Source of the DNA: Runella sp. CRIBMP
GTDB lineage: Bacteria; Bacteroidota; Bacteroidia; Cytophagales; Spirosomataceae
NCBI RefSeq assembly: GCF_009905605.1
Contig: NZ_JAAAKZ010000009.1
Span: forward strand, 62,001 to 126,000
Reading direction: 5' to 3'
Length of the DNA: 64,000 bases
Of this stretch, positions 36,785 through 45,177 are shown piece after piece; the stretch's first letter is position 1, and every line of letters starts with the position of its first letter. The position numbers were made by a program, and so were the translations under genes. Under the pieces are notes generated by a model. It saw nothing but the letters and a program-made list of their open reading frames with translations, was not told where the DNA came from and did not search any database.

Positions 36785-38890
36785 ATGCAAAATCCTGCCG
36801 AACGCATCAATGAGCTTACCGATTTACTGAATCATTATAATCACCGATATTACCAAGACAATGTCTCGGAAATCAGTGATTATGAGTTTGATATACTCCT
36901 CAAAGAGCTGGCTGAACTGGAAAACCAATATCCTGATTTGCGCCGTGAAGATTCTCCTACGCTGCGGGTAGGAGGGGGAATTACGAAAAATTTTGAGACC
37001 GTAACGCACCGTTACCCGATGCTTTCGTTGGGTAATACGTACAATGAGCAGGATTTGCGAGATTTTGACGAGCGCGTGCGGAAGGGTCTTTACGGTGAAG
37101 CCTACGAATACGTGTGTGAATTAAAATTTGACGGTATTTCGCTCAGCATGACCTACGAAAACGGCGTGTTGAAGCGGGCCGTGACGCGCGGCGACGGTAC
37201 CAGAGGAGATGATATTACGGGCAATGTGCGGACGATTAAGACCCTCCCGTTGAAAATAAGAAGCGAGGATTCAGGAGTGAAAAGCGAGGGAAAGCTGGGT
37301 TTTCCTACAAATTTTGAGGTGCGTGGCGAGGGTTTTATGCCGATTTCGTCGTTTGAGAAACTCAACAAAGACTTAGAGGCGGCCGACGAACCTACCTACG
37401 CCAACCCGCGCAATGCGGCATCGGGGGCGTTTAAATTGCAGGATTCGGCAGAGTCGGCGCGTCGGGGATTGGATTGTTATTTGTACGCTTTTTTATCCGA
37501 CGAAGAAGTGTTTGAAACCCACGAAGAAAGCCTATTGACGCTTAAAACGTGGGGCTTCAACGTGTCGCCGGGCTGGCGAAAATGCGCCGATATTGATGAA
37601 GTATTGGCCTACATTCACGAATGGGAAACCAAGCGACACACATTGCCATTGGCGACGGACGGGATTGTGATTAAAGTAAATTCGATGGCGCAGCAGCGGG
37701 AGTTGGGTTTTACGGCCAAAAGTCCGCGTTGGGCTATTTCGTTTAAATACAAAGCCGAAAATAAAGCAGGCGTGTTGAAATCAGTTTCGTACCAGGTGGG
37801 CCGTACGGGGGCGCTCACGCCCGTAGCCAATTTGGACAATCTCAATGAAGACGGAAAAGGCCTACAACTGTCGGGAACGCGGGTAAAACGCGCTTCGCTG
37901 CACAATGCCAACGAAATTGAGCGCTTGGGTTTGATGCTCAACGACGTAGTTTTTGTGGAAAAAGGCGGGGAAATTATTCCCAAAATCACGGGAGTGGATG
38001 TAGATGCCCGCTCGAACCGCCTGTTGTCTCCGATTATATACCCCACGCACTGCCCCGAATGTGGTACCGAATTGGTGCGAAAAGAAACCGAAGCCAACCA
38101 TTACTGTCCTAACGAGCGCGGTTGTCCGCCGCAGTTGCGCGGTAAAGTAGAGCATTTTATTCACCGCAAAGCCCTCAACATCGATAGCTTGGGTGAAGGA
38201 AAAATAGAATTGTTGTTTGACAAAAACCTTGTGCAAACTCCCGCCGATTTGTATGATTTGACCTACGAAAAACTCTTCGGCTTGGAGAAGGTCATCACGG
38301 ACGAAGAAACGGGTAAAACCAAGAAAATTGGATTCAAAGAAAAAACAGTTGAAAATATCCTAAAAGGCATTGAGCAGTCAAAGCAAGCGCCTTTCAAACA
38401 AGTGCTTTTTGGCATCGGGATTCGGTTTGTGGGTGCGACGGTGGCTGAAAAACTGGCAGCCTATTTTCGCAACATTGACGCCCTGATGGCGGCTGATTTT
38501 GAAGCCCTGTGTAACGTACCCGAAATCGGCGGAAAAATTGCCCAAAGTATCGTAGATTATTTTGCGGAGGAGTCTAACCGCAATTATATCAGTCGTTTAA
38601 GGGCAGCGGGTCTGCAATTTGAAACCGACGATGTACCCGTAGTGGCCGAATCCAACGCGTTGGAAGGTAAAAGCTTTTTGTACACAGGCACTTTTGCGGG
38701 CATGACCCGCGAACAACTGGAAGCTAAAATTGAAGCCAACGGTGGTAAATTGCTCAGTGGCGTATCGGCCAAACTCAATTTTCTGATTGTGGGCGAAAAG
38801 CCAGGCGCATCCAAAGTTGATAAAGCTACGAAATTGAACGTAAAAATGATTTCGGAGGAGGAGTTTTTGGGGATGTTATCCGTTGATTAA
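36785..38890 (+). CDS. ligA: NAD+-dependent DNA ligase
   Basis: A 701-residue protein from the ATG at 36785. Domains in order: Ia (RYYQDNVSEISDYEFDILLKEL), adenylation domain with nucleophile K114 in CELKFDGISL, OB fold (SYQVGRTGALTPVANL), a four-cysteine zinc finger (CPECGTEL ... CPNERGC), helix-hairpin-helix repeats (FGIGIRFVGATVAEKLA, NVPEIGGKIAQSI) and a C-terminal BRCT domain (KSFLYTGTFAGMTREQLE). It seals nicks during replication and repair. A short, repeat-like segment (about residues 158-170, SEDSGVKSEGK) appears inserted in the adenylation domain. Confidence 0.97.
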   Translation: MQNPAERINELTDLLNHYNHRYYQDNVSEISDYEFDILLKELAELENQYPDLRREDSPTLRVGGGITKNFETVTHRYPMLSLGNTYNEQDLRDFDERVRKGLYGEAYEYVCELKFDGISLSMTYENGVLKRAVTRGDGTRGDDITGNVRTIKTLPLKIRSEDSGVKSEGKLGFPTNFEVRGEGFMPISSFEKLNKDLEAADEPTYANPRNAASGAFKLQDSAESARRGLDCYLYAFLSDEEVFETHEESLLTLKTWGFNVSPGWRKCADIDEVLAYIHEWETKRHTLPLATDGIVIKVNSMAQQRELGFTAKSPRWAISFKYKAENKAGVLKSVSYQVGRTGALTPVANLDNLNEDGKGLQLSGTRVKRASLHNANEIERLGLMLNDVVFVEKGGEIIPKITGVDVDARSNRLLSPIIYPTHCPECGTELVRKETEANHYCPNERGCPPQLRGKVEHFIHRKALNIDSLGEGKIELLFDKNLVQTPADLYDLTYEKLFGLEKVITDEETGKTKKIGFKEKTVENILKGIEQSKQAPFKQVLFGIGIRFVGATVAEKLAAYFRNIDALMAADFEALCNVPEIGGKIAQSIVDYFAEESNRNYISRLRAAGLQFETDDVPVVAESNALEGKSFLYTGTFAGMTREQLEAKIEANGGKLLSGVSAKLNFLIVGEKPGASKVDKATKLNVKMISEEEFLGMLSVD

Positions 38891-38936
38891 TTAAAAAGTT
38901 TACTATTTTCTCTTCAAAATTCACCACAAAAAAGTG

Positions 38937-38944
38937 TATTCTTG
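38937..38944 (+). promoter_or_regulatory. Candidate -7 box for pyrR
   Basis: TATTCTTG matches TAnnTTTG at 7 of 8 positions. The -33 region is weak. It would give a leader of about 113 nt that contains the alternative hairpins at 38962-39019. Confidence 0.4.
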
Positions 38945-38961
38945 CATCCCTATTTATGCCC

Positions 38962-39035
38962 TTGTTGGTGTTTTTTACCGCCAAGTACTCCGATAATGTT
39001 GGTGAAAAACACCAACATTGGCAAATCATTTTTTT
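38962..39035 (+). promoter_or_regulatory. Structured pyrR leader with two exclusive foldings (candidate attenuator)
   Basis: AATGTTGGTG (38995-39004), loop AAAAA and CACCAACATT (39010-39019) form a perfect 10-bp hairpin, followed after nine bases by a T-run (39029-39035). The upstream segment 38962-38975 (TTGTTGGTGTTTTT) can instead pair with 39005-39018 at 13 of 14 positions, which would prevent that hairpin. This is the terminator/antiterminator layout. A third small stem (TTGGTG 38965-38970 with CGCCAA 38979-38984) would sequester the upstream segment. Confidence 0.5.
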
Positions 39036-39063
39036 GAGCTATAAAAGTTTTATTATCACTGTA

Positions 39064-39597
39064 ATGAATCAACGTCTTATATTAAGCAGCCCACTGTTTG
39101 AAATCATGGTCAGTCGTTTGTGTCAACAGCTCATCGAAAACCACGGAGATTTTGCCGATTCGGTGGTGCTGGGCTTGCAGCCGCGCGGAATTTTCTTTGC
39201 CGAGCGCGTCGTCACCGAACTGCGTAACATTACGGGCAAAAATATTCCGTTGGGGTATTTGGATGCTACTTTCTACCGCGATGATTTTCGCCGTCGTGAG
39301 CAGTTGAAGCCCAACGCCACCAAAGTCAATTTTGTGATTGAAGGAAAAAAGGTCATTCTGATTGATGACGTGCTGGCTACGGGGCGCATGGTACGCGCCG
39401 CGCTGGATGCAATGCAGGCGTTTGGTCGTCCGCGCAAGGTGGAACTACTGGTGCTGATTGACCGTCAATACAGCCGAGAAATTCCTGTCGAACCTGATTA
39501 TACAGGCATGAAAGTCAATACATTGGACACCCAACGCGTGCAGGTAGAATGGCGCGAACAAGGCCACGAAGCCGACCGCATTTGGTTGGTAGATTAA
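39064..39597 (+). CDS. pyrR: PyrR bifunctional regulator/uracil phosphoribosyltransferase
   Basis: The ATG at 39064 gives 177 residues, the normal PyrR length; earlier in-frame starts lie inside the structured leader. PRPP-binding loop VILIDDVLATGRMVRAALDAM, with VVLGLQPRGIFFAERV and the GYLDATFYRDDFRRR segment characteristic of PyrR. It makes UMP from uracil and PRPP. In Bacilli it also binds pyr leader RNA to control attenuation. No pyr biosynthesis gene follows here. Confidence 0.92.
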   Translation: MNQRLILSSPLFEIMVSRLCQQLIENHGDFADSVVLGLQPRGIFFAERVVTELRNITGKNIPLGYLDATFYRDDFRRREQLKPNATKVNFVIEGKKVILIDDVLATGRMVRAALDAMQAFGRPRKVELLVLIDRQYSREIPVEPDYTGMKVNTLDTQRVQVEWREQGHEADRIWLVD

Positions 39598-39600
39598 GCC

Positions 39601-39624
39601 TTTGGTGGCGTTTTTGCCGCCAAA
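39601..39624 (+). terminator. Hairpin after pyrR
   Basis: TTTGGTGGC, loop GTTTTT and GCCGCCAAA form a 9-bp stem with one G-U pair, three bases past the pyrR stop. No strong T-run follows. Its 3' side (TTTTTGCCGCCAAATA) nearly matches TTTTTACCGCCAAGTA in the pyrR leader. Confidence 0.6.
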
Positions 39625-39693
39625 TATTTCTAACTACCACAATAATAATGTTTGTTAAAAACATCCTATTCACCCGCTTTAGATGCTTACAGC

Positions 39694-40041
39694 ATGACAA
39701 AATTGACCATCGAACAAGCCCAACAGGAAGTAGATAACTGGATAAAAACCTATGGCGTACGCTATTTTAGTGAACTGACCAACTTGGCCATTCTGACCGA
39801 AGAAGTAGGAGAAATGGCACGTATCATGGCGCGCACGTACGGCGACCAATCGTTCAAAAAGTCAGATTTGGATAAAAATTTAGCCGATGAAATGGCCGAT
39901 GTACTGTGGGTGCTGATGTGCCTTGCCAATCAAACGGGCGTAGATTTAACCGAAGCATTTCAGAAAAACCTAGAAAAAAAGACAAAACGCGACGCCACTC
40001 GCCACCTCGAAAACGCTAAACTGAAACCAGAAAGTGAATGA
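39694..40041 (+). CDS. MazG-type nucleotide pyrophosphohydrolase
   Basis: A 115-residue protein from the ATG at 39694 (an in-frame TTG at 39652 is less likely). The MazG/dUTPase-superfamily metal motif is visible: LAILTEEVGEMARIMAR (E-E-x-x-E) and NLADEMADVLWVLMCLANQTG (E-x-x-D). Such small proteins hydrolyse non-canonical or excess NTPs to NMP and pyrophosphate. It is probably cotranscribed with pyrR, 96 bp apart. Confidence 0.88.
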   Translation: MTKLTIEQAQQEVDNWIKTYGVRYFSELTNLAILTEEVGEMARIMARTYGDQSFKKSDLDKNLADEMADVLWVLMCLANQTGVDLTEAFQKNLEKKTKRDATRHLENAKLKPESE

Positions 40042-40090
40042 CGAATGTCTTACTTTCTACTTTTGATTTCCTACCATCGACATCTTCCGA

Positions 40091-40906
40091 TTACTTGCAA
40101 TCAAGTTCGTACGAATAGACCGTTTCGCGCAAAAGGTTGTTGTTTGATTTAACCTTTAGGATTCTTAGGGTAGGAACGCGTTTTGTATTGTATTGATACA
40201 CAACATCTACACTTTCCTTCAATAGCGTATAATTCAATGGATTACGTTTGCTGTGGGCGCGGCCGTTGAGCATGTTAAGCACTTGCATCCCCTGCGAGAA
40301 AGTGTAGATATTCACCTTGTCGTCATGGTCGCCGTATTCGGCCACTAAGCTATCGGTGGTTCGATTAGCATACTTCAATAACCATTTTTTGACATTGGCG
40401 GCGGTGTCATATTCCCATTTTGAAGTGACCCCCGTATTGGATTTCATTTCTGAAACCCGCTGATTATCAATGTTATATGAAAATTTTAGCGTATCGTCAA
40501 TCACGGGGCCAGAATTGAAAACCCGGAATGAATAAATACTGCTTAGTGTAGCTGAATTGTCGTAGTTTAGTTCATAAATATAGCTTCTGTCTCGGGTTTT
40601 TAGGTTGGTTTCTCGCAGGCGAATCAACAGGTTGTCTTTGTTATATTCAAATGTATACCGTTTTGTGATTTGATGAGGCCCACCCGTCGTATATTCTACC
40701 ATCCTTACAAGTTTACGGGTTGAATCATACTCATAAGCGCGGTATAAAACGTTATTGATACTTTCAGAAAGTAAAATGCAGGTAGAAATAGCGGTTGAAT
40801 CGACGGCGGGGGACACTTCATTTCCTTTGGGACGGCAGCCTTTGAAGGTGCCCAATCCAATTAACAAAAGAAGTATTCCCAAATAAATAGTAGATTTATT
40901 AAACAT
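40091..40906 (-). CDS. Hypothetical exported lipoprotein
   Basis: A 271-residue protein with an N-terminal hydrophobic segment (IYLGILLLLIGLGTFKGC) ending in a Cys that could be lipidated, although the lipobox is not canonical. The rest contains beta-rich repeats such as RYTFEYNKDNLLIRLRETN and KFSYNIDNQRVSEMKSNTG, resembling YD/DUF4595-like proteins that are common and uncharacterised in Bacteroidota. I can assign no function. Convergent with the MazG-type gene. Confidence 0.75.
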   Translation of the reverse strand: MFNKSTIYLGILLLLIGLGTFKGCRPKGNEVSPAVDSTAISTCILLSESINNVLYRAYEYDSTRKLVRMVEYTTGGPHQITKRYTFEYNKDNLLIRLRETNLKTRDRSYIYELNYDNSATLSSIYSFRVFNSGPVIDDTLKFSYNIDNQRVSEMKSNTGVTSKWEYDTAANVKKWLLKYANRTTDSLVAEYGDHDDKVNIYTFSQGMQVLNMLNGRAHSKRNPLNYTLLKESVDVVYQYNTKRVPTLRILKVKSNNNLLRETVYSYELDCK

Positions 40907-41128
40907 ATCAATTCAATAAAAACGAAGTTGGAGCGTGACAAAAAAATGCGGCAAAAAAAATGCCAACTTAATTGTGTACGCAGTTTGGGTACTTTTTTGA
41001 ATCAAAATCAATTTAATTTCAAAAAATACCGTTCAAACAACGAACTTAATATATTGCAGCAAAAAAAGTGCCTGATTTCTAAAATCCGTTCTTTTATCAG
41101 GCAACAGCCATTTTTAACAACCTAAATC

Positions 41129-41641
41129 ATGTCATCCTTTCAATTTTGTCCTAAGTGCGGAAATACCCTTGAAGCCGTCCAATTAAATCAGAGAGAGCGT
41201 TTGGTTTGTTCAGTACGCTGCGGCTATGTTTATTGGGACAACCCACTCCCTGTGGTGGGGGCTATTGTGGAGTACGACAATGATACCGTTATCTTGATTC
41301 AGAACAAAGGTTGGCCTGCCGAATGGTTCGGGATAGTGAGCGGTTTTTTGGAAAAGGGTGAATCGCCAGAAGAAGCGGTGTTGCGCGAAGTAAAAGAGGA
41401 AATAGGGCTGGAGGCCAAAATGGTCGAGCAGGTGGGCGTGTATCCTTTTTTTAAACGTAATGAGCTTATCATCGCTTATCATGTACGCGCAACGGGTGAG
41501 ATACGGATGGATGAAAAAGAGCTACAAGCCTATAAAGTGGTGCCAATACATAAGTTGCGCCCTTGGCCGTTTGGTACGGGTGTAGCCGTAAAGGAATGGC
41601 TAGCGAAGAGAAAAATAGAAAATGGCGAAAACAAAAATTAA
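41129..41641 (+). CDS. Nudix hydrolase with N-terminal zinc ribbon
   Basis: A 170-residue protein. The zinc ribbon (FCPKCGNTL ... VCSVRCGYVYWDNP, residues 5-37) precedes a Nudix domain whose box is complete: GFLEKGESPEEAVLREVKEEIGL (about 72-94; REVKEEIGL holds the catalytic glutamates). The zinc-ribbon/Nudix layout resembles NudC-type NAD(H)/capped-RNA hydrolases, though this protein is shorter. An 8-bp stem (TGCCTGAT 41069-41076 with ATCAGGCA 41096-41103) lies just upstream. Confidence 0.88.
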   Translation: MSSFQFCPKCGNTLEAVQLNQRERLVCSVRCGYVYWDNPLPVVGAIVEYDNDTVILIQNKGWPAEWFGIVSGFLEKGESPEEAVLREVKEEIGLEAKMVEQVGVYPFFKRNELIIAYHVRATGEIRMDEKELQAYKVVPIHKLRPWPFGTGVAVKEWLAKRKIENGENKN

Positions 41642-42040
41642 TTAACCCCGCCTAAATTCTCCCATACAAGGAAGGCTTTAATGCACAGAAAACAGAATTT
41701 TAGCTTTATCTAAATACACGAAAACATACGCTATCCAGCTTTTTTTGGATTTCGCGCCGCGTCCCGCTCCATTTTAGTTTGTTTCAGTGGCCTTCGCAGC
41801 AACTCGACTTCCTGCTCTAAGCTAACGATTTGTTGAGCATCAGGGCTATAGGCTAAACCTTGTAAAGACAAAAACGTACCCACTCAGGTGTCATAGACTT
41901 GGGCTGAGCAAGCTTGGTGGTCGAAATGAAAAATTCTGAGGACGCCATCATAAATAATGGGAAATAACCCACGATAAAAACGACAGGAGTGCCTTTTATA
42001 AAGGTAATGAATAGTATAAACTTTTCTTGGGGTACGTAAA
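41642..42040. other. 399-bp intergenic region with a transposase relic
   Basis: No intact gene. The central part is an IS3-like OrfA fragment on the minus strand (41710-41935). The last 100 bp should contain the sulfatase promoter, but I see no perfect TAnnTTTG box. Confidence 0.55.
41710..41935 (-). pseudogene. Fragment of an IS3-type transposase OrfA
   Basis: Minus-strand translation gives, in successive frames, STTKLAQPKSMTPEWVRF, then SPDAQQIVSLEQEVELLRR continuing LKQTKMERD, then EIQKKLDSVCFRVFR and a stop. The leucine-zipper-like segment with ExxELLRR...LKQ..MERDxxxKK is the C-terminal signature of IS3-family OrfA proteins. At least two frameshifts show it is dead. No OrfB or inverted repeats are seen. 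Confidence 0.55.
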
Positions 42041-43420
42041 ATGAATAAAGCAACGATTTTCTTGGTTGTGACTGCCGTGGGCTTTTTGTTGAGTCAACAA
42101 AGTGTTGCCCAGACCAAGCGGCCCAATATCATCTTCATTTTGGCCGACGATTTGGCGCAGGCAGATTTGGGGTGCTACGGCAATCCATTCAACGAAACCC
42201 CCAATATTGATCGAATTGCCAAAAGCGGCATAAAATTCACCCAAAGTTATTCGGCTTGTCCCGTATGCTCACCTTCACGGGCCGCTATCATGACGGGCAA
42301 GCATCCTGCTCGACTCAAACTGACCAACTTTTTGGTGGGCGAACGTACAGATTCATTGTCGCCGCTGTTGCCTGCCAAATGGACAAAATACCTTGGGGCA
42401 TCAGAGATAACCTTGGCCGAGCGGCTCAAAACCCAAGGTTATCGTACTGGCTTTGTGGGAAAATGGCATCTGGGCGGTGGCGATTCGCTGGCTCCCTGGG
42501 GACAGGGGTTTGATTATTCCAGAATGATTGGTAAAAATGGACTGGACTACTACAATTATGGTATTTACGAAGATAGTTTCCAAAAAACGTTTGAAGATAA
42601 AGGAACCACTTACTTGACCGATAAACTTACGGATTACGCCCTTGATTTTGTCAAAAAATCGGATAAAAACCAGCCTTTTTTCCTTTATCTCTGCTATTCG
42701 GCACCGCACGTATTTCTGATTCCCAGGGGCGATAAAGTGAGCAAATACCTCAAAAAATACGAAAAATTTCAAGGGAAGTATAACCCCTATTACGCCGCGA
42801 TGATTGAAAGCATGGACGATGGCGTCGGCGAAATTATGAAGGTGCTGGAGGCGCAAGGCTTGGCCGAAAATACCCTCATTATTTTTACTTCTGACAACGG
42901 CGGCGTGGGAATTCCTGAGCTTGGGCCCATTCCTACTACGGCGGGTAACCTGCGTAAATGGAAAGGATTTACCTACGAAGGGGGTATTCGGGTTCCTACC
43001 CTTATTTCGTGGAAAGGCACCCTGCCTGCGTCGCTGACGTGTGACCGGTATTTTATCAATACGGATTATACGCCTACACTGCTGGAAATGCTCGGGCAAG
43101 AGCCCAACGTATCTCCTGACGCCAAAAGTTTTTATGCCCTGCTCAAAAACCCCCATGCCGCGTTTGACCGTGGACTGATTTTTTGGCATTACCCGCATTT
43201 TAGCAATCAACTGAGTCGACCATCGGGAGCAGTGCGGCTGGGAGATTGGAAGTTGGTAAAAAGCTACGAAACCAACGAAACGGCGCTGTTTAACCTCCGA
43301 AATGATGAATCCGAGACCACCGATGTCAGTAAAGCAAACCCTGATAAAGCCAAGGAGTTACACCAAAAGTTGACCGAATGGCTGACGAAGATTGATGCCA
43401 ACATGCCAATAAAAAAATGA
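42041..43420 (+). CDS. Exported sulfatase (arylsulfatase type)
   Basis: A 459-residue protein with a signal peptide (MNKATIFLVVTAVGFLLSQQSVAQ). The metal site starts at ILADD (D36/D37). The formylglycine motif is C76-S-P-S-R (VCSPSRAAIMTGK), so it needs an anaerobic- or FGE-type maturase, not encoded here. GFVGKWHLGGG and IIFTSDNGGVG complete the alkaline-phosphatase-superfamily fold. It removes sulfate esters from glycans or aryl compounds in the periplasm; the substrate is not evident. Confidence 0.92.
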   Translation: MNKATIFLVVTAVGFLLSQQSVAQTKRPNIIFILADDLAQADLGCYGNPFNETPNIDRIAKSGIKFTQSYSACPVCSPSRAAIMTGKHPARLKLTNFLVGERTDSLSPLLPAKWTKYLGASEITLAERLKTQGYRTGFVGKWHLGGGDSLAPWGQGFDYSRMIGKNGLDYYNYGIYEDSFQKTFEDKGTTYLTDKLTDYALDFVKKSDKNQPFFLYLCYSAPHVFLIPRGDKVSKYLKKYEKFQGKYNPYYAAMIESMDDGVGEIMKVLEAQGLAENTLIIFTSDNGGVGIPELGPIPTTAGNLRKWKGFTYEGGIRVPTLISWKGTLPASLTCDRYFINTDYTPTLLEMLGQEPNVSPDAKSFYALLKNPHAAFDRGLIFWHYPHFSNQLSRPSGAVRLGDWKLVKSYETNETALFNLRNDESETTDVSKANPDKAKELHQKLTEWLTKIDANMPIKK

Positions 43421-43563
43421 GTTGTTTTTCTGTTATTGGTTGTTATGTTTGGAATCGGGTTGGTAGGCATTGTCGTAACTTGTCAAAACCTTTGCTTTTT
43501 CGACAAATCACTTTTTTTCAGCGCCTGAAAGAGGTAATTTTACGGGAAATGATTCAATGAGTT

Positions 43564-44214
43564 ATGTCAATTGCCGAGAATATACAACGAATAAAGGCGG
43601 AGATTGCCCCCAATGCCCGCCTGATTGCCGTCACCAAAACCAAGCCCGTCGAAATGCTCATGGAAGCCTACGAGGCGGGCTTTAAGCGGTACGGAGAAAA
43701 TAAAGTGCAGGAAATGGTGACCAAATACGAACAAATGCCCAAAGACATTGAGTGGCATTTGATTGGGCACTTGCAAACCAATAAAGTGAAGTACATTGCG
43801 CCGTTTGTGGCCCTGATTCACTCGGTCGATAGCTTTAAGTTGTTACAGGAAATCAATAAACAGGCGGCAAAAAATAACCGTGTGATTGACTGCTTGCTGC
43901 AGATTTTTATCGCCCAAGAAGAAACCAAATTTGGCCTTTCGGAAGAAGAAGCCAACGAATTGCTGGCGTCGGATGAATTTAAGGCTTTGGAAAATGTGCG
44001 CATTGTAGGACTTATGGGGATGGCTTCCAATACCGAAAACGAAGACCAAGTTCGTCGGGAATTTAGGGGATTGAAGCAGTTTTTTGACAGCCTCCGGGCG
44101 GCTCATTCTTCAATGACAGAATTGTCGATGGGCATGAGCGGAGATTATCTCCTCGCCGTACAAGAAGGCAGCACGCTGGTGCGCGTAGGCAGCGCTATTT
44201 TTGGCTCAAGATAA
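43564..44214 (+). CDS. YggS/PLPBP family PLP-homeostasis protein
   Basis: A 216-residue pyridoxal-phosphate-binding protein. It has the PLP lysine segment RLIAVTKTKPVEML, then GENKVQEMVTKYE, WHLIGHLQTNKVKYI, LSMGMSGDYLLAVQEGST and the C-terminal VRVGSAIFGSR, all standard for the family. It has no known enzyme activity and buffers the cellular PLP pool. The gene ends before a strong hairpin at 44218-44264. Confidence 0.95.
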   Translation: MSIAENIQRIKAEIAPNARLIAVTKTKPVEMLMEAYEAGFKRYGENKVQEMVTKYEQMPKDIEWHLIGHLQTNKVKYIAPFVALIHSVDSFKLLQEINKQAAKNNRVIDCLLQIFIAQEETKFGLSEEEANELLASDEFKALENVRIVGLMGMASNTENEDQVRREFRGLKQFFDSLRAAHSSMTELSMGMSGDYLLAVQEGSTLVRVGSAIFGSR

Positions 44215-44217
44215 CAT

Positions 44218-44264
44218 AACCGTCAGACGGGTGTGGTTTGAGTAGCTGTACCCGTCCGACGGTT
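44218..44264. terminator. Bidirectional hairpin between yggS-type gene and cupin gene
   Basis: AACCGTCAGACGGGT (44218-44232) and ACCCGTCCGACGGTT (44250-44264) pair at 14 of 15 positions around a 17-nt loop. Each arm is itself a near-palindrome (CCGTC-N-GACGG). The same 15-bp word occurs inside a kinase gene at 57873-57887, so this is also a repeat family. Confidence 0.7.
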
Positions 44265-44269
44265 AGGAT

Positions 44270-44596
44270 TTATTCTTCAATGACAACTGGGCCGAAAAAC
44301 AAGACCCAAGTCGAAAAATCTTCACTTAATGTCGTGAATTTGTGGGCGGCGTAGGCGGGTACGAATAAAAAATCGCCCGTTCTGACGTCGGTGGTTTTGC
44401 CTTCCAATTCAAAAGTAGCCTCGCCGGTAGCAATAATATACACCTCGTCGCGGTCGTGCGGGGTCTGCTTATCGACAAGATGAGGTTTATACAACTCTAC
44501 TTCCAACGTACCGTTTTGAAAAAGCAACAAGAACTCTTTGTGGTGCTGGCTTAACTTTTCGCTGGCATCGGCGAGGCTTACTTTGTTGGCGAACAT
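44270..44596 (-). CDS. Cupin-domain protein
   Basis: A 108-residue single-domain cupin: metal-site motif 1 KPHLVDKQTPHDRDEVYIIATGEATFELEG and motif 2 GDFLFVPAYAAHKF. Such small proteins range from isomerases to dioxygenases or binding proteins. Nothing nearby narrows the role. It is 29 bp downstream of the DinB gene, in the same direction. Confidence 0.85.
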   Translation of the reverse strand: MFANKVSLADASEKLSQHHKEFLLLFQNGTLEVELYKPHLVDKQTPHDRDEVYIIATGEATFELEGKTTDVRTGDFLFVPAYAAHKFTTLSEDFSTWVLFFGPVVIEE

Positions 44597-44625
44597 GGCT
44601 GTATAGGTTAAAATAATGTTGAAAT

Positions 44626-45153
44626 CTACGCTTGAATCAAAGGGAAATAACGTTCCTGCAGAACCTTCAAATGGTGAATCGGGTGCCCAATCAGCACAAA
44701 TCCCAACGCCAACGGACTGATGCGTTGGTTGAAACTAATGCCTTCGCGGTGCAGCATTTCAGGGCTGAAACTTCTGAAAAGGGCAACCGTGGCTTGACGA
44801 ACCAACGAGAATTCCTCCAATAAATCGTCGATACTGCGTTGGTTGGCTGTTGTATTGGCCCCAAACAACTCTTCGTCGTAACCGGGAAGCGCAGTTTTAT
44901 CATTGCGGGCAAAGCGCATGGCACGGTACGACATAATGCGCTCGTTGTCAATGAGATGTTGCATAATATCTTTGGCTGTCCACTTGCCTGGAGCATACAC
45001 TTGGTCGCCTAGTTGAAGCATGGCCTGCCGGATGCCCTCATCATGGTATAGATTGGCTGTTTGTTTGAGTCCTTCCACCACGTCGATGTCGTCGGCGAGG
45101 AGGATATAACGGTCAAAAAATTGGGGCATGTGCTTAATATCAGAACGTTTCAT
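44626..45153 (-). CDS. DinB-like (DfsB) four-helix-bundle protein
   Basis: A 175-residue protein from the ATG at 45153; another ATG at 45177 directly abuts the preceding stop. Motifs fit the DinB_2 family: KWTAKDIMQHLIDNERIMSYRAMRFARND and the terminal IGHPIHHLKVLQERY, providing a His-based metal triad. DinB-fold enzymes include thiol-dependent S-transferases such as bacillithiol transferases; this member's substrate is unknown. It is directly downstream of the PNPOx-like gene. Confidence 0.85.
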   Translation of the reverse strand: MKRSDIKHMPQFFDRYILLADDIDVVEGLKQTANLYHDEGIRQAMLQLGDQVYAPGKWTAKDIMQHLIDNERIMSYRAMRFARNDKTALPGYDEELFGANTTANQRSIDDLLEEFSLVRQATVALFRSFSPEMLHREGISFNQRISPLALGFVLIGHPIHHLKVLQERYFPLIQA

Positions 45154-45177
45154 ATTGATTATTCCTGTTTGTAACAT

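Noticed and set aside
40928-41125. A 65-codon plus-strand frame before the Nudix gene
   Set aside because: Lys/Phe/Asn-rich AT-driven composition, no leader or family match; it ends four bases before the Nudix ATG but is probably the AT-rich promoter region.
42401-43210. A 269-codon minus-strand open frame
   Set aside because: It is antisense to the sulfatase, whose catalytic motifs are intact; no family resemblance on the minus strand.
43418-43561. A 47-codon frame between the sulfatase and the YggS-type gene
   Set aside because: It starts inside the sulfatase stop region, has no recognisable feature and occupies the region expected to hold the next promoter.
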